A DNA stretch of 35,255 nucleotides from Bacillota bacterium (GTDB taxonomy: Bacteria; Bacillota; Clostridia; Christensenellales; Pumilibacteraceae). Position 1 is the first letter of the stretch, and every line of letters starts with the position of its first letter. The stretch spans positions 1-35,255 of the forward strand of contig WQYM01000004.1 of NCBI GenBank assembly GCA_009781235.1. Reading direction: 5' to 3'. The position numbers and the translations under genes were made by a program. Below are positions 15,894 through 23,091 of the stretch, piece by piece. The notes below the pieces were generated by a model, which ran no database searches, was not told the DNA's origin, and was given only the letters and a program-made list of their open reading frames with translations.

Positions 15894-18071
15894 ATGAAAC
15901 GGCTTAAAAACAGGTTCTTATTTATTGTGATATTGGCGGTGCTCGCGTTTGCGGCGTTCGCGGTTTCCGCTTGCGTAAGCCCGAAAAATGAGCTGCCCGA
16001 CCCAAATGATAGGTTGCCGGACAATCAAAATCAGCCGCCGGACAATCCTAGCGACCTTCCGGACAATCAAAACGACCCGCCGGACAATCAAAATCAGCCT
16101 CCGGACAATCCCAGCGACCCGCCGGACAGCCAAGAAACCTTAATGCGGCGGCTTGACGCGCTGATTACGGCCGTGGACGCCGCCGTCGCGGTCGATATGT
16201 CGGTGAAGATGAGCTTAGCTATCGACGGCCAAAAGGTGGCTGCGTCGGAGACGCGTCTAAAAATGATTGACGGCGGCACAACGCAAACCGCTTATGCGTA
16301 TACCAGTGTGTCGGGCGAGACGGCCGAAAGGTACTATACGGACGGCTATATTTACACGGAAGCGGGCGGGGTTGTTGCGGTGGAGGAAGCTGACTTTTCG
16401 TCCTTTGTCGAAGAGAGCGCGCAAAGCGATGCGGTAGATATGGCAGCATTGGACGATTCGGCGGCGACAATCACGTACGATAAAAACACCGATGTGTATC
16501 GGGTCACGGCGGAGGAGGCCGATCTTGAAAAAATCCTCGGGGACATCGATTTGGAGGGACTGGAGCCGGGTTTGAGTACCTTCGCTATGACTGTTTGGGC
16601 GGATTCTAAAAACGGGATTTTTAAAAAACTGGAGCTGAAAATCGGCTTTACCGTGGAGGGGATGGCCTTTTTGTTGGATGAGGTGATTGAGCTTTTCGCG
16701 GTAAACGGGGACGTTAAGCTGGAGATTCCCCAAAGGGTTGCCGACGCTATCGAAGGGCATCAAACCGGGCTAAATTTTGTGCTCAACTCAGACGGCGCGT
16801 CATATTCCGCCAAAACGGGCTCGGTCGGGCGTGCGGGGAAGCTTGAAATCCCCGCGGTTTACAAGGGTAAGCCGGTAACGCAGGTTGCGGGGTCCGGCTT
16901 TATGAATTGCGCGAACTTAACAGAGATTGTGTTGCCCGAAAGCCTGCAAAAAATCGGGGCCGGGGCGTTTAAGGGCAGCGGGTTGACGAAAATCGTCATT
17001 CCGTCCGGCATAACGGAAATCGCGCAAAATGTGTTTGAGGATTGCGGCGGATTGGGGGATGTCACGCTTCCGTCCGGCATTATCTCGATCGGAGAAAGCG
17101 CGTTCCGTAATTGCGGCGGGCTGCAAAGCATAGCGCTTCCGAATTCCGTAACGGAGATCGGAGAGCATGCATTCCGTTCCGTCGGGCTGCAAAGTATCCA
17201 ATTCGGAATTAGTCCCAAGCTTGCAAGCATCGGGCTTGGCGCGTTCCGTGGTTGCAGCCAATTAATAAGTATTGCGCTTCCCGATTCTTTGACGGAGATT
17301 GGGACGTATGCGTTTGCAGGCTGCGCCGGGCTAAAAAATGTTTCTTTCGGTGACAACTCTAAGCTTGCTTTCATCGGGGAGCGGGCGTTTGAAGGCAGTA
17401 TCGCGCTTACGGGCATTGTCTTTCCGGAGTCCTTGGCAAGCATCGGGCAATACGCGTTTTCAGGGTGCAAGGGGCTTTTGAGCCTTGCGATTCCCGCAAG
17501 CGTTTCGAGCCTCGGGGGTAACGCATTCGACGGCTGCAGCGGACTGGAGCAGGTGGTGTTCGGCGACAACAGTCGGCTTGCGGCCGTCGGATGGCAGACG
17601 TTTTACGAGTGCACCAAACTCAAAAGCGTTTCTTTCGGGCAAAACAGCAAGCTGACCGAAATTTCGGCGTTCATGTTTAACGGTTGTAAGGCGCTTAAGA
17701 GCATTTCGATTCCGGATACCGTAACAAGGCTTTCTAGCTACGCTTTCTTAGGCTGCAGTGCACTGGAGAGCGTTTCGTTTGGCTTAAACAGCGGTTTAAA
17801 GCAAATCGACGGCTCCGTGTTCGCCGGCTGCGGTAGCTTAAAGGACTTCATCTTGCCGTCCGGCGTCGCCTCCATCAGCGGGCAAGCGTTTGCCGGCTGC
17901 ACCTCTTTAGCAAGCATCACGATTCCCTATTCGGTGACTACCATCGGATGGGCTGCATTTTCGAGTTGGACTGCCGAACAAACCATATACATTGTGGGCC
18001 GCTCGTCGCGCCCCACGGATTGGGACGTAAGCTGGAACAGTAGTTGGGCGAACGAAGTTTGGAATGCTTGA
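15894..18071 (+). CDS. BspA-like leucine-rich-repeat lipoprotein
   Basis: The product (725 residues) has a lipoprotein signal with lipobox VSAC, a Pro/Asp/Asn-rich tether of repeated PPDNQNQ and PPDNPSD units (about residues 28-80), a domain of about 180 residues resembling small lipoprotein sensor or carrier domains, and from about residue 280 roughly sixteen LRR_5-type repeats of the BspA/Treponema kind with the pattern IGxxAFxGCxxLxxIxxPxSVTxI. Lipid anchoring would place it outside the membrane; BspA-like proteins bind host or surface partners. The start ATG 15894 is chosen over GTG 15876 because AAAAGGAGG lies 6 nt upstream of it and would fall inside the longer reading frame. Confidence 0.9.
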   Translation: MKRLKNRFLFIVILAVLAFAAFAVSACVSPKNELPDPNDRLPDNQNQPPDNPSDLPDNQNDPPDNQNQPPDNPSDPPDSQETLMRRLDALITAVDAAVAVDMSVKMSLAIDGQKVAASETRLKMIDGGTTQTAYAYTSVSGETAERYYTDGYIYTEAGGVVAVEEADFSSFVEESAQSDAVDMAALDDSAATITYDKNTDVYRVTAEEADLEKILGDIDLEGLEPGLSTFAMTVWADSKNGIFKKLELKIGFTVEGMAFLLDEVIELFAVNGDVKLEIPQRVADAIEGHQTGLNFVLNSDGASYSAKTGSVGRAGKLEIPAVYKGKPVTQVAGSGFMNCANLTEIVLPESLQKIGAGAFKGSGLTKIVIPSGITEIAQNVFEDCGGLGDVTLPSGIISIGESAFRNCGGLQSIALPNSVTEIGEHAFRSVGLQSIQFGISPKLASIGLGAFRGCSQLISIALPDSLTEIGTYAFAGCAGLKNVSFGDNSKLAFIGERAFEGSIALTGIVFPESLASIGQYAFSGCKGLLSLAIPASVSSLGGNAFDGCSGLEQVVFGDNSRLAAVGWQTFYECTKLKSVSFGQNSKLTEISAFMFNGCKALKSISIPDTVTRLSSYAFLGCSALESVSFGLNSGLKQIDGSVFAGCGSLKDFILPSGVASISGQAFAGCTSLASITIPYSVTTIGWAAFSSWTAEQTIYIVGRSSRPTDWDVSWNSSWANEVWNA

Positions 18072-18118
18072 AGCTTTATGCCGTAAAGAATCAAGTCTTT
18101 TGCGCGGGAATATTTTTC

Positions 18119-18147
18119 TTGACAAAATCGAAAAACCATGCTATGCT
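18119..18147 (+). promoter_or_regulatory. Sigma-A promoter of the MNT/HEPN pair
   Basis: TTGACA (18119-18124) and TATGCT (18142-18147), 17-bp spacer. Both an AAAGGAG and a GGTGA lie between it and ATG 18183; GGTGA has the better spacing (7 nt). Confidence 0.75.
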
Positions 18148-18182
18148 TTGCCTATCCTAAAAAAAGGAGACGGTGAAATAAA

Positions 18183-18482
18183 ATGTATACAACATCAGAA
18201 ATTAAACAAAGGTTGACCCCTATATTTAGCTCTATGCCCGTTAGAAAAGCCATCCTTTTTGGATCGTATGCAAAAGGGACGCAAAAAAAATCGAGCGACA
18301 TTGATATTTTTATTGACAGTAACGGAGAAATCAGAGGTATAGATTTCTTTGGGGTGCGGGCGGATATATCGGACGCTTTAAATATTCCCGTTGATTTAAT
18401 TGACGCAAGACAGCTTGTCGAGGGCGGCAGAGTTCAGCAGGAGATTGCCAAAACGGGGGTAGTTATTTATGAAAGAGTGTGA
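18183..18482 (+). CDS. mntA: MNT-type nucleotidyltransferase, antitoxin of an MNT/HEPN pair
   Basis: The 99-residue product is a minimal nucleotidyltransferase: GSYAKGT at residues 27-33 and SDIDIF with Asp39 and Asp41, the G-S...D-x-D pattern that binds nucleotide and metal. In type VII toxin-antitoxin systems such proteins neutralise the HEPN toxin by transferring AMP to a tyrosine near its active site. The reading frame overlaps the HEPN gene by 14 nt, so the two are translated together. Order here is antitoxin then toxin. The gene is more AT-rich than its neighbours, which suits a mobile toxin-antitoxin module. Name given by family; function not tested. Confidence 0.88.
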   Translation: MYTTSEIKQRLTPIFSSMPVRKAILFGSYAKGTQKKSSDIDIFIDSNGEIRGIDFFGVRADISDALNIPVDLIDARQLVEGGRVQQEIAKTGVVIYERV

Positions 18483-18792
18483 AGTTATTGCTAAAATGAA
18501 AACTTACGCCGTTCAAGCGACACAGTTTATAGCCGATATCGATTTCTCGCAATTTTCAAAAGATGCCAAAACCACGAATGCTTGTGTTTTTAATTTAAGC
18601 CAAATCGGTGAGTTGGTTACTAAGCTTAGCGAAAAGTTCATCAAAGACAATAGCGAAATTCCTTGGCGAAAGATAAAAGATATGCGGAACAGGATAGTCC
18701 ACGACTACGAAGGCGTTCATCTTAATATTGTTTGGGAAGTGCTTACAGAGTTTTTGCCCGAACTGATTACAAACCTTGAAAGGTTGAGTTGA
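18469..18792 (+). CDS. hepT: HEPN-domain (DUF86/HepT-like) toxin
   Basis: The 107-residue all-helical product carries the HEPN RNase motif R-x4-H as RNRIVH (Arg73 to His78), followed by Tyr80 in HDY. Tyr at this place is the residue that is AMPylated by the MNT partner in type VII systems. HEPN proteins cleave RNA, often tRNA. It overlaps the MNT gene by 14 nt and has no promoter of its own. Both key residues and the tyrosine are present, so the pair looks intact. Confidence 0.88.
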   Translation: MKECEVIAKMKTYAVQATQFIADIDFSQFSKDAKTTNACVFNLSQIGELVTKLSEKFIKDNSEIPWRKIKDMRNRIVHDYEGVHLNIVWEVLTEFLPELITNLERLS

Positions 18793-18810
18793 TAGCGTTC
18801 TTCCCAGCGG

Positions 18811-18839
18811 TTGACATCTCCGTCCTAATCCGCTATACT
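18811..18839 (+). promoter_or_regulatory. Sigma-A promoter of the PHP gene (near-leaderless)
   Basis: TTGACA (18811-18816) and TATACT (18834-18839), 17-bp spacer, in the context CGGTTGACA. ATG 18850 is 10 nt past the -10 box, so the leader would be about 3 nt. Confidence 0.85.
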
Positions 18840-18849
18840 CCTAACAAAC

Positions 18850-19704
18850 ATGGTCGATTTACATATCCATTCGAATATGAGCGACGGGACGGACGCACTC
18901 GAAGAACTCTTAGAAAAGGCGGTTGCCATCGGCATAAAAACGCTTTCCGTTACCGACCACGACGACATCCGCTCTGCCGCCGTCATCCTTTCCGCGCTTA
19001 AAGCGGGGCTTTTCCCGATAGAATTTATTACGGGCGCGGAGTTTGCGTCCGTGTACCAAAACCACAACATGCACCTATTGGCGTACGGGTTTGACCCCGA
19101 GTCCGACGGGATGAAGCTACTGGGGATGGAGGCCGCGCATTTGCGGCGCCAGCGCATTATGGCAATGTTCGAGCACTTAAGTTTTGTGCACGACATCATC
19201 ATCCCCGAGGAGGCTCAGGCGGAAATTTTGTACCGGATTATCCCCGGCAAAATCCACATCGCCGCCGCCGCAAAAAAATTGGGGTACGATATGCCGCGCC
19301 GCGATTTTATCGCCAACTTCCTAAACGACATAGAGGACCGCCAATATAAAATCAACGCCGAGCGGATTATCCGCACGGTGACGGAGGCCGGCGGCATCGT
19401 GTCTATGGCGCATCCGATTGAAACGCAAAAGGAGCATAAACTGGACTTAACTCAACTATCCGGGCTCATAAAAAAGCTAAAGGGCGAGGGCTTGGGCGCG
19501 ATTGAGGTGTTTCATTCGTCGCACGGCCGCGCGGAAGTCGCGGAATATAGAAAATTCGCCCAAAAATACGACCTAAAGGTTTCCGGAGGCAGCGATTACC
19601 ACGGAACCAATAAAACCGTCCCGCTCGCCGGCCTGACCGCTTACGGTTACGTCCCGCGCCGAAACGAGCTTACGGTTTTATCAAATTATCAAAAAAACTT
19701 TTAA
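18850..19704 (+). CDS. PHP-domain metal-dependent phosphoesterase
   Basis: The 284-residue product shows the four PHP motifs: LHIHSNMSDG (His5, His7), TDHDD, GAEF and, near the end, GGSDYHG, with AHPI in between. Length and motif order fit the group that includes YciV/RnaAM, which acts on 3',5'-nucleoside bisphosphates and on 5' ends of RNA. A histidinol phosphatase is less likely. Cytoplasmic; no signal peptide. The ATG follows a -10 box by 10 nt and no Shine-Dalgarno is present. It stands alone between the toxin-antitoxin pair and the candidate small RNA. Confidence 0.88.
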   Translation: MVDLHIHSNMSDGTDALEELLEKAVAIGIKTLSVTDHDDIRSAAVILSALKAGLFPIEFITGAEFASVYQNHNMHLLAYGFDPESDGMKLLGMEAAHLRRQRIMAMFEHLSFVHDIIIPEEAQAEILYRIIPGKIHIAAAAKKLGYDMPRRDFIANFLNDIEDRQYKINAERIIRTVTEAGGIVSMAHPIETQKEHKLDLTQLSGLIKKLKGEGLGAIEVFHSSHGRAEVAEYRKFAQKYDLKVSGGSDYHGTNKTVPLAGLTAYGYVPRRNELTVLSNYQKNF

Positions 19705-19722
19705 AAAAGTGCGTTAATTCGG

Positions 19723-19751
19723 TTGACAAGAACAAAACCATATCATATAAT
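19723..19751 (+). promoter_or_regulatory. Consensus sigma-A promoter upstream of galE, probably driving a small RNA
   Basis: TTGACA (19723-19728) and TATAAT (19746-19751), 17-bp spacer, a perfect match in both boxes and again in the context CGGTTGACA. Expected start near 19758, 227 nt before galE. Confidence 0.88.
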
Positions 19752-19757
19752 ATGGAT

Positions 19758-19861
19758 GTAAACGCGAATGAGCGTTTGCCCCTAATTTACTCATCATTTT
19801 CCCCCCTTATATTATATAGCTAGACGGTCGGTTGCAAAATCGGCCGTTTCGCATTTTGTTT
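19758..19861 (+). ncRNA. Candidate C-rich small RNA, or structured galE leader
   Basis: From the predicted transcription start the RNA begins with an 8-bp hairpin (GTAAACGC at 19758-19765 pairing with GCGTTTGC), continues with an unpaired C/U-rich stretch containing TTTTCCCCCC, and ends with a hairpin at 19824-19847 (9 bp with two wobbles, extendable by two) followed by a T-rich run. A 5' hairpin, single-stranded C-rich loop and terminator is the design of Firmicute regulatory RNAs that pair with Shine-Dalgarno sequences. No reading frame fits. It could instead be an attenuated leader of galE. Confidence 0.45.
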
Positions 19862-19880
19862 GAGCTTCGCTCAAATAACT

Positions 19881-19965
19881 AAAACTTAAAAATGAAAACT
19901 TAAAAATTGCGGATATGTTTTGCAATCCTCGTACCCAAAAAGTCTTTCATTTTTAAGTTTTCATT
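19881..19965. repeat. Heptamer inverted-repeat element (AAAACTT type) upstream of galE
   Basis: Left array 19881-19908 (AAAACTT and AAAAATG units alternating) and inverted right array 19945-19965. The core is 36 bp and begins GCGGATATG at the arm. Ends 8 bp before the galE ribosome-binding site. Confidence 0.88.
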
Positions 19966-19984
19966 ACGACTGAAAGGAGTCGCC

Positions 19985-21010
19985 ATGTCCATACTCATCA
20001 CCGGCGGGGCGGGCTACATCGGGAGCCACACCGTTTTAGAATTATTAACAGCGGGCGGGGAGGTTGTCGTCGTCGATAATCTCTCCAACAGCTCAAGTGA
20101 AAGTCTGCGGCGCGTCCAAAAGCTCACGGGCAGGCAGTTGCGGTTTTATAACGCCGACGTTTGCGACAAAGCCGCTTTAGATGCGATTTTTCGCGACAAT
20201 CCCGCACTGGACAGCGTGATTCATTTTGCGGGCTTTAAGGCGGTGGGGGAGAGCGTAAGTAAGCCGCTTTTGTATTACCAAAACAACGTCGGTTCCGCCG
20301 TCGCGTTATTATCGGCGATGCGGGACGCGGGCGTGAAAAATATTGTGTTTTCGTCCAGCGCCACGGTGTACGGGATGCCGAAGGCCTGCCCTTTGAGCGA
20401 ATCTGCTTCCTCGACGGTTGCGCTCAATCCCTACGGCAACACCAAAAAAATCATCGAAGAAATGATTTGCGACGAGTGCGCCGCCGATAAAACGCTGAAC
20501 GCCGCGCTGCTGCGCTACTTTAACCCCGTCGGCGCGCACGAAAGCGGCCTTATCGGCGAGGACCCCAAAGGCATCCCCAACAACCTGATGCCCTATATCA
20601 CGCAAGTGGCGGTGGGGAGGTTGCCGAAACTCAATATTTTCGGATCCGATTATCCGACGCGCGACGGTACCTGCGTCCGCGACTACATTCACGTCGTCGA
20701 CCTTGCCAAAGGCCATCTTGCCGCGCTCAAAAAGCTGTGGACAGCACACGGCGTCGCCGTGTACAATTTGGGTACGGGCAAGGGTTGCACCGTTTTAGAG
20801 ACGGTAAATGCGTTTATAAAAGCGACCGACGTTGATATTCCCTATGAATTTGCCCCGCGCCGCGCGGGCGACGCGCCCGAATGCTACGCCGACACGTCTA
20901 AAGCCGAAGCCGAGCTTAACTGGCGCGCGGAGAAATCTTTAGAGGATATGTGCCGCGATCATTACCGCTGGCAGAAAAATAACCCGGGAGGGTATGGGGT
21001 TGTCCCATAA
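19985..21010 (+). CDS. galE: UDP-glucose 4-epimerase GalE
   Basis: The 341-residue SDR-family product has the NAD-binding motif GGAGYIGSH at the start, the catalytic Ser/Tyr/Lys set (SSSATVYG and YGNTK), and typical GalE blocks LRYFNPVGAH and DGTCVRDYIHV. It interconverts UDP-glucose and UDP-galactose for galactose use and for cell-wall or surface polysaccharide. Start ATG 19985 is chosen because AAAGGAG lies 5 nt upstream and the Rossmann motif follows; a longer frame from 19907 would translate the repeat element. It is preceded by the repeat element and, further up, by the strong promoter at 19723. Confidence 0.96.
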   Translation: MSILITGGAGYIGSHTVLELLTAGGEVVVVDNLSNSSSESLRRVQKLTGRQLRFYNADVCDKAALDAIFRDNPALDSVIHFAGFKAVGESVSKPLLYYQNNVGSAVALLSAMRDAGVKNIVFSSSATVYGMPKACPLSESASSTVALNPYGNTKKIIEEMICDECAADKTLNAALLRYFNPVGAHESGLIGEDPKGIPNNLMPYITQVAVGRLPKLNIFGSDYPTRDGTCVRDYIHVVDLAKGHLAALKKLWTAHGVAVYNLGTGKGCTVLETVNAFIKATDVDIPYEFAPRRAGDAPECYADTSKAEAELNWRAEKSLEDMCRDHYRWQKNNPGGYGVVP

Positions 21011-21069
21011 TGCCGCGCGTTTTAAATGCAACTCGCCGAATTTACTTTTTAATAACCACGGACAAGTGG

Positions 21070-21098
21070 TTGACAAGTCCGGCGCTATCTATTATAGT
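21070..21098 (+). promoter_or_regulatory. Sigma-A promoter of corA (leaderless)
   Basis: TTGACA (21070-21075) and TATAGT (21093-21098), 17-bp spacer, in the context TGGTTGACA. ATG 21105 is 6 nt past the -10 box, at the expected transcription start. Confidence 0.85.
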
Positions 21099-21104
21099 AG
21101 GGGC

Positions 21105-22043
21105 ATGATACACTACTATGTAACGCTTCCGTCGGAAAAAAGAGTGACGGAAACCGACGCGCCAAAGAAAAATTGCTGGATTCACTTAGAATCCCCCACG
21201 CCGGAGGAGATTGCCCGGATTGCCTCGCTTAGCCAAATCCCGGAGGAGTTTTTATATTCCGCGATGGACGAGGAAGAAACCGCGCACTTAGACTCCGAGG
21301 ACGACGCAAAATTGGCAGTAGTGGACATTCCGAAGATGGAGCGAGACGGCGAAAAGGACACCATCTCTACCGTGCCGCTCGCCATTGCCTACAACGACCG
21401 CTATTTGGTGACCGTGTGCACCAAATCCACCACCGTGCTCACCGATTTTTTTGAAGGAAAAATGAAAAACGTGGACACCTCGCGGCGTCAAAAGCTTGTG
21501 TACCAATTACTGCTAAGAAACGCCACGCGCTTTTTGTACTATTTGCGCCAAATCGACAAGGCGTCGGATGCCATCCAAAAGGGCATCGCAAAATCCATGA
21601 AAAACGAGGAGTTGCTCCAATTGGTCGAGCTGCAAAAATCGCTCGTATTTTTCTCGGCGTCGCTTACGGCGAACCAAGCCGTGATCCAAAAAATCTACAA
21701 CATAAACGTAGCCAAGGCGCCGGAGGACGAGCACGACATCTTAGAGGACATCCTGATTGAAAGCAAGCAGGGGCTGTCGATGTGCCAAGTCTTTCGCGAG
21801 ATTATTAAATCCACGATGGACGCTTTCGGCGCGGTGGTCAACAACAACCAGAACTTTATCATGAAGTTTTTGACCGCGATTACTATCATCTTATCGATTC
21901 CGATGGTATTTGCCAGCTATTGGGGCATGAATACCGAAGTCCCATGGGAAAGCAATATCGGCGGCTTTTGGGCGGTCGTCGGGATTTCTATCGCGATTTC
22001 CGCCGTCATTTGGTTTATCTTGAGACGGAAGAAGATGATGTAG
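21105..22043 (+). CDS. corA: CorA-family magnesium/divalent cation channel
   Basis: The 312-residue product has a large cytoplasmic N-terminal domain with long helices and two membrane helices at the C-terminus. Between them lies YWGMNTEVPW with the GMN signature that forms the selectivity filter of CorA channels, followed by a basic tail (RRKKMM). It imports Mg2+ (or Co2+/Ni2+). The frame is open 37 codons upstream, but that part overlaps the end of galE and the promoter; ATG 21105 sits at the predicted transcription start. No Shine-Dalgarno is needed or placed correctly. Monocistronic, followed by the MITE-like element. Confidence 0.93.
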   Translation: MIHYYVTLPSEKRVTETDAPKKNCWIHLESPTPEEIARIASLSQIPEEFLYSAMDEEETAHLDSEDDAKLAVVDIPKMERDGEKDTISTVPLAIAYNDRYLVTVCTKSTTVLTDFFEGKMKNVDTSRRQKLVYQLLLRNATRFLYYLRQIDKASDAIQKGIAKSMKNEELLQLVELQKSLVFFSASLTANQAVIQKIYNINVAKAPEDEHDILEDILIESKQGLSMCQVFREIIKSTMDAFGAVVNNNQNFIMKFLTAITIILSIPMVFASYWGMNTEVPWESNIGGFWAVVGISIAISAVIWFILRRKKMM

Positions 22044-22062
22044 GTGCTTCGCGATATAGTGC

Positions 22063-22226
22063 ATCAGTCTTGAAATAGAAACTATTTCAAGAGCCGCATA
22101 AAATGGCGGCAAAATGCCTTCCAGGCATTTTCTGATGCCTATGCACGGAAATCAGCGCGGTTTTGAAAAAACCGCGTGTGCCGCGTGAGCGGCACATTTA
22201 GAAATAGTTTCTATTTCTAAACTGAT
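22063..22226. mobile_element. 164-bp MITE-like element with 26-bp terminal inverted repeats and internal hairpins
   Basis: 22063-22088 and 22201-22226 are inverted repeats matching at 24 of 26 positions. Each end is itself a hairpin (GAAATAG with CTATTTC). Between them are further hairpins: AAAATGCCT-AGGCATTTT (22111-22131), CGCGGTTTT-AAAACCGCG, and GTGCCGC-GCGGCAC (22178-22195). It carries no gene. The high density of palindromes and matching ends suggests a non-autonomous element, or a folded RNA. It ends 11 bp before the next start codon. Confidence 0.75.
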
Positions 22227-22237
22227 TGAGTATAACT

Positions 22238-22762
22238 ATGCAGGATTTTTACGACAACCAAGACGACTTCGAAGAGGAGCCCGTAAAAGAGAAGAAAGGC
22301 CTTTTCGCGCGCTTTCGTTCTTTTATTTCGGGCAAAAAAGAGCCGAAGGAGTCGAAAGAGCCGAAAGAGCCAAAAGAACAGAAGGACTCAAAAAGGGCCG
22401 CAACCCTCCCGGAAGCGCCGAAAGCGGACACGGATTCTATCGCCAAGTTCAACGACTTTTTGGGCTCGATTGAAACCCAGCTTGGCCGCGTGGACGAGCA
22501 AAACAAATCGCTTTTGGGGCAGGTCTCCGTATTAAAATCAAACAATGAAATCCTTTTAAACCAGGTGTCCGTATTAAAAACCAACAACGATGCGCTGCTT
22601 TCGCAAATCAACATATTAACGGAAAACAACAGCCGGCTTACGGAGCAGTTTAACGTGAGCCGGCGGCGCGAAAAAATTGCCAAGACGCTGGCCATCATTT
22701 CCTCGATTCTCGCCATCGGCCTGACAATCTACACTTTTTTGCAACGGAGCTTCGGGTGGTAG
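22238..22762 (+). CDS. Coiled-coil, tail-anchored membrane protein of unknown function
   Basis: From ATG 22238 the product has 174 residues: an acidic N-terminus, an amphipathic basic stretch KKGLFARFRSFISGKK, a charged Lys/Glu/Pro tract with repeated KEPKE (about 35-55), a coiled coil with repeated LLxQVSVLKxNN units (about 80-140), and one C-terminal membrane helix. The topology would be cytoplasmic with a tail anchor. I do not recognise a family. The start could also be TTG 22226, whose first base is the last base of the MITE-like element; neither has a good ribosome-binding site, so the element may have replaced the native promoter region. Confidence 0.75.
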   Translation: MQDFYDNQDDFEEEPVKEKKGLFARFRSFISGKKEPKESKEPKEPKEQKDSKRAATLPEAPKADTDSIAKFNDFLGSIETQLGRVDEQNKSLLGQVSVLKSNNEILLNQVSVLKTNNDALLSQINILTENNSRLTEQFNVSRRREKIAKTLAIISSILAIGLTIYTFLQRSFGW

Positions 22763-22768
22763 GCAGTA

Positions 22769-22799
22769 TAAGTGAAAAGTGAAAAGTGGTGGATTTCGG
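22769..22799. repeat. Short heptamer array (AGTGAAA type)
   Basis: About three AGTGAAA units followed by GTGGATTTCGGA, between two convergent genes. One-armed copy of the heptamer family. Confidence 0.65.
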
Positions 22800-22804
22800 A
22801 AACG

Positions 22805-23086
22805 TTAGACGGATTCCTTTGTTTCCGCTTGCACCTCGGCGATATATTTTTGCAGCCTTTCAATTGTTCTTGCGTTGTCGGGCCGGCTATATTCCAGGCT
22901 CCCGACGGTGTGCTCTAAAAAATCCCAAAAAGCGGCGGAAAGCCGGCTCTCGCTTGCGGTCAAAGCAATGGGCGGCTGCGAGGTTTTTGCGACGATTACG
23001 CCCGTATCCTCACGGCAATAGACCGTATAACCCTCGTCCAATTCCCGGACGATTTGGACACTTACACTTAATCGGATGCCGGACAT
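22805..23086 (-). CDS. Small protein downstream of the hybrid kinase, unknown function
   Basis: 93 residues, soluble, beginning with beta-rich SVQIVRELDEGYTVYC and ending in a helix (TIERLQKYIAEVQAE). No family recognised; the first 40 residues faintly recall small HicB-like folds but the match is too weak to claim. The ATG at 23086 lies 5 nt after the kinase stop, which implies co-transcription. The ribosome-binding site would lie inside the end of the kinase gene and is weak. Confidence 0.6.
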   Translation of the reverse strand: MSGIRLSVSVQIVRELDEGYTVYCREDTGVIVAKTSQPPIALTASESRLSAAFWDFLEHTVGSLEYSRPDNARTIERLQKYIAEVQAETKESV

Positions 23087-23091
23087 GCCCG

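Noticed and set aside
19752..19823. A 23-codon frame starting right after the TATAAT before galE
   Set aside because: Its ATG lies upstream of the expected transcription start, so it would not be in the RNA.
22805..23086. HicB-like antitoxin call for the small gene after the kinase
   Set aside because: Only a vague similarity in the first 30 residues; no HicA partner and no DNA-binding tail.
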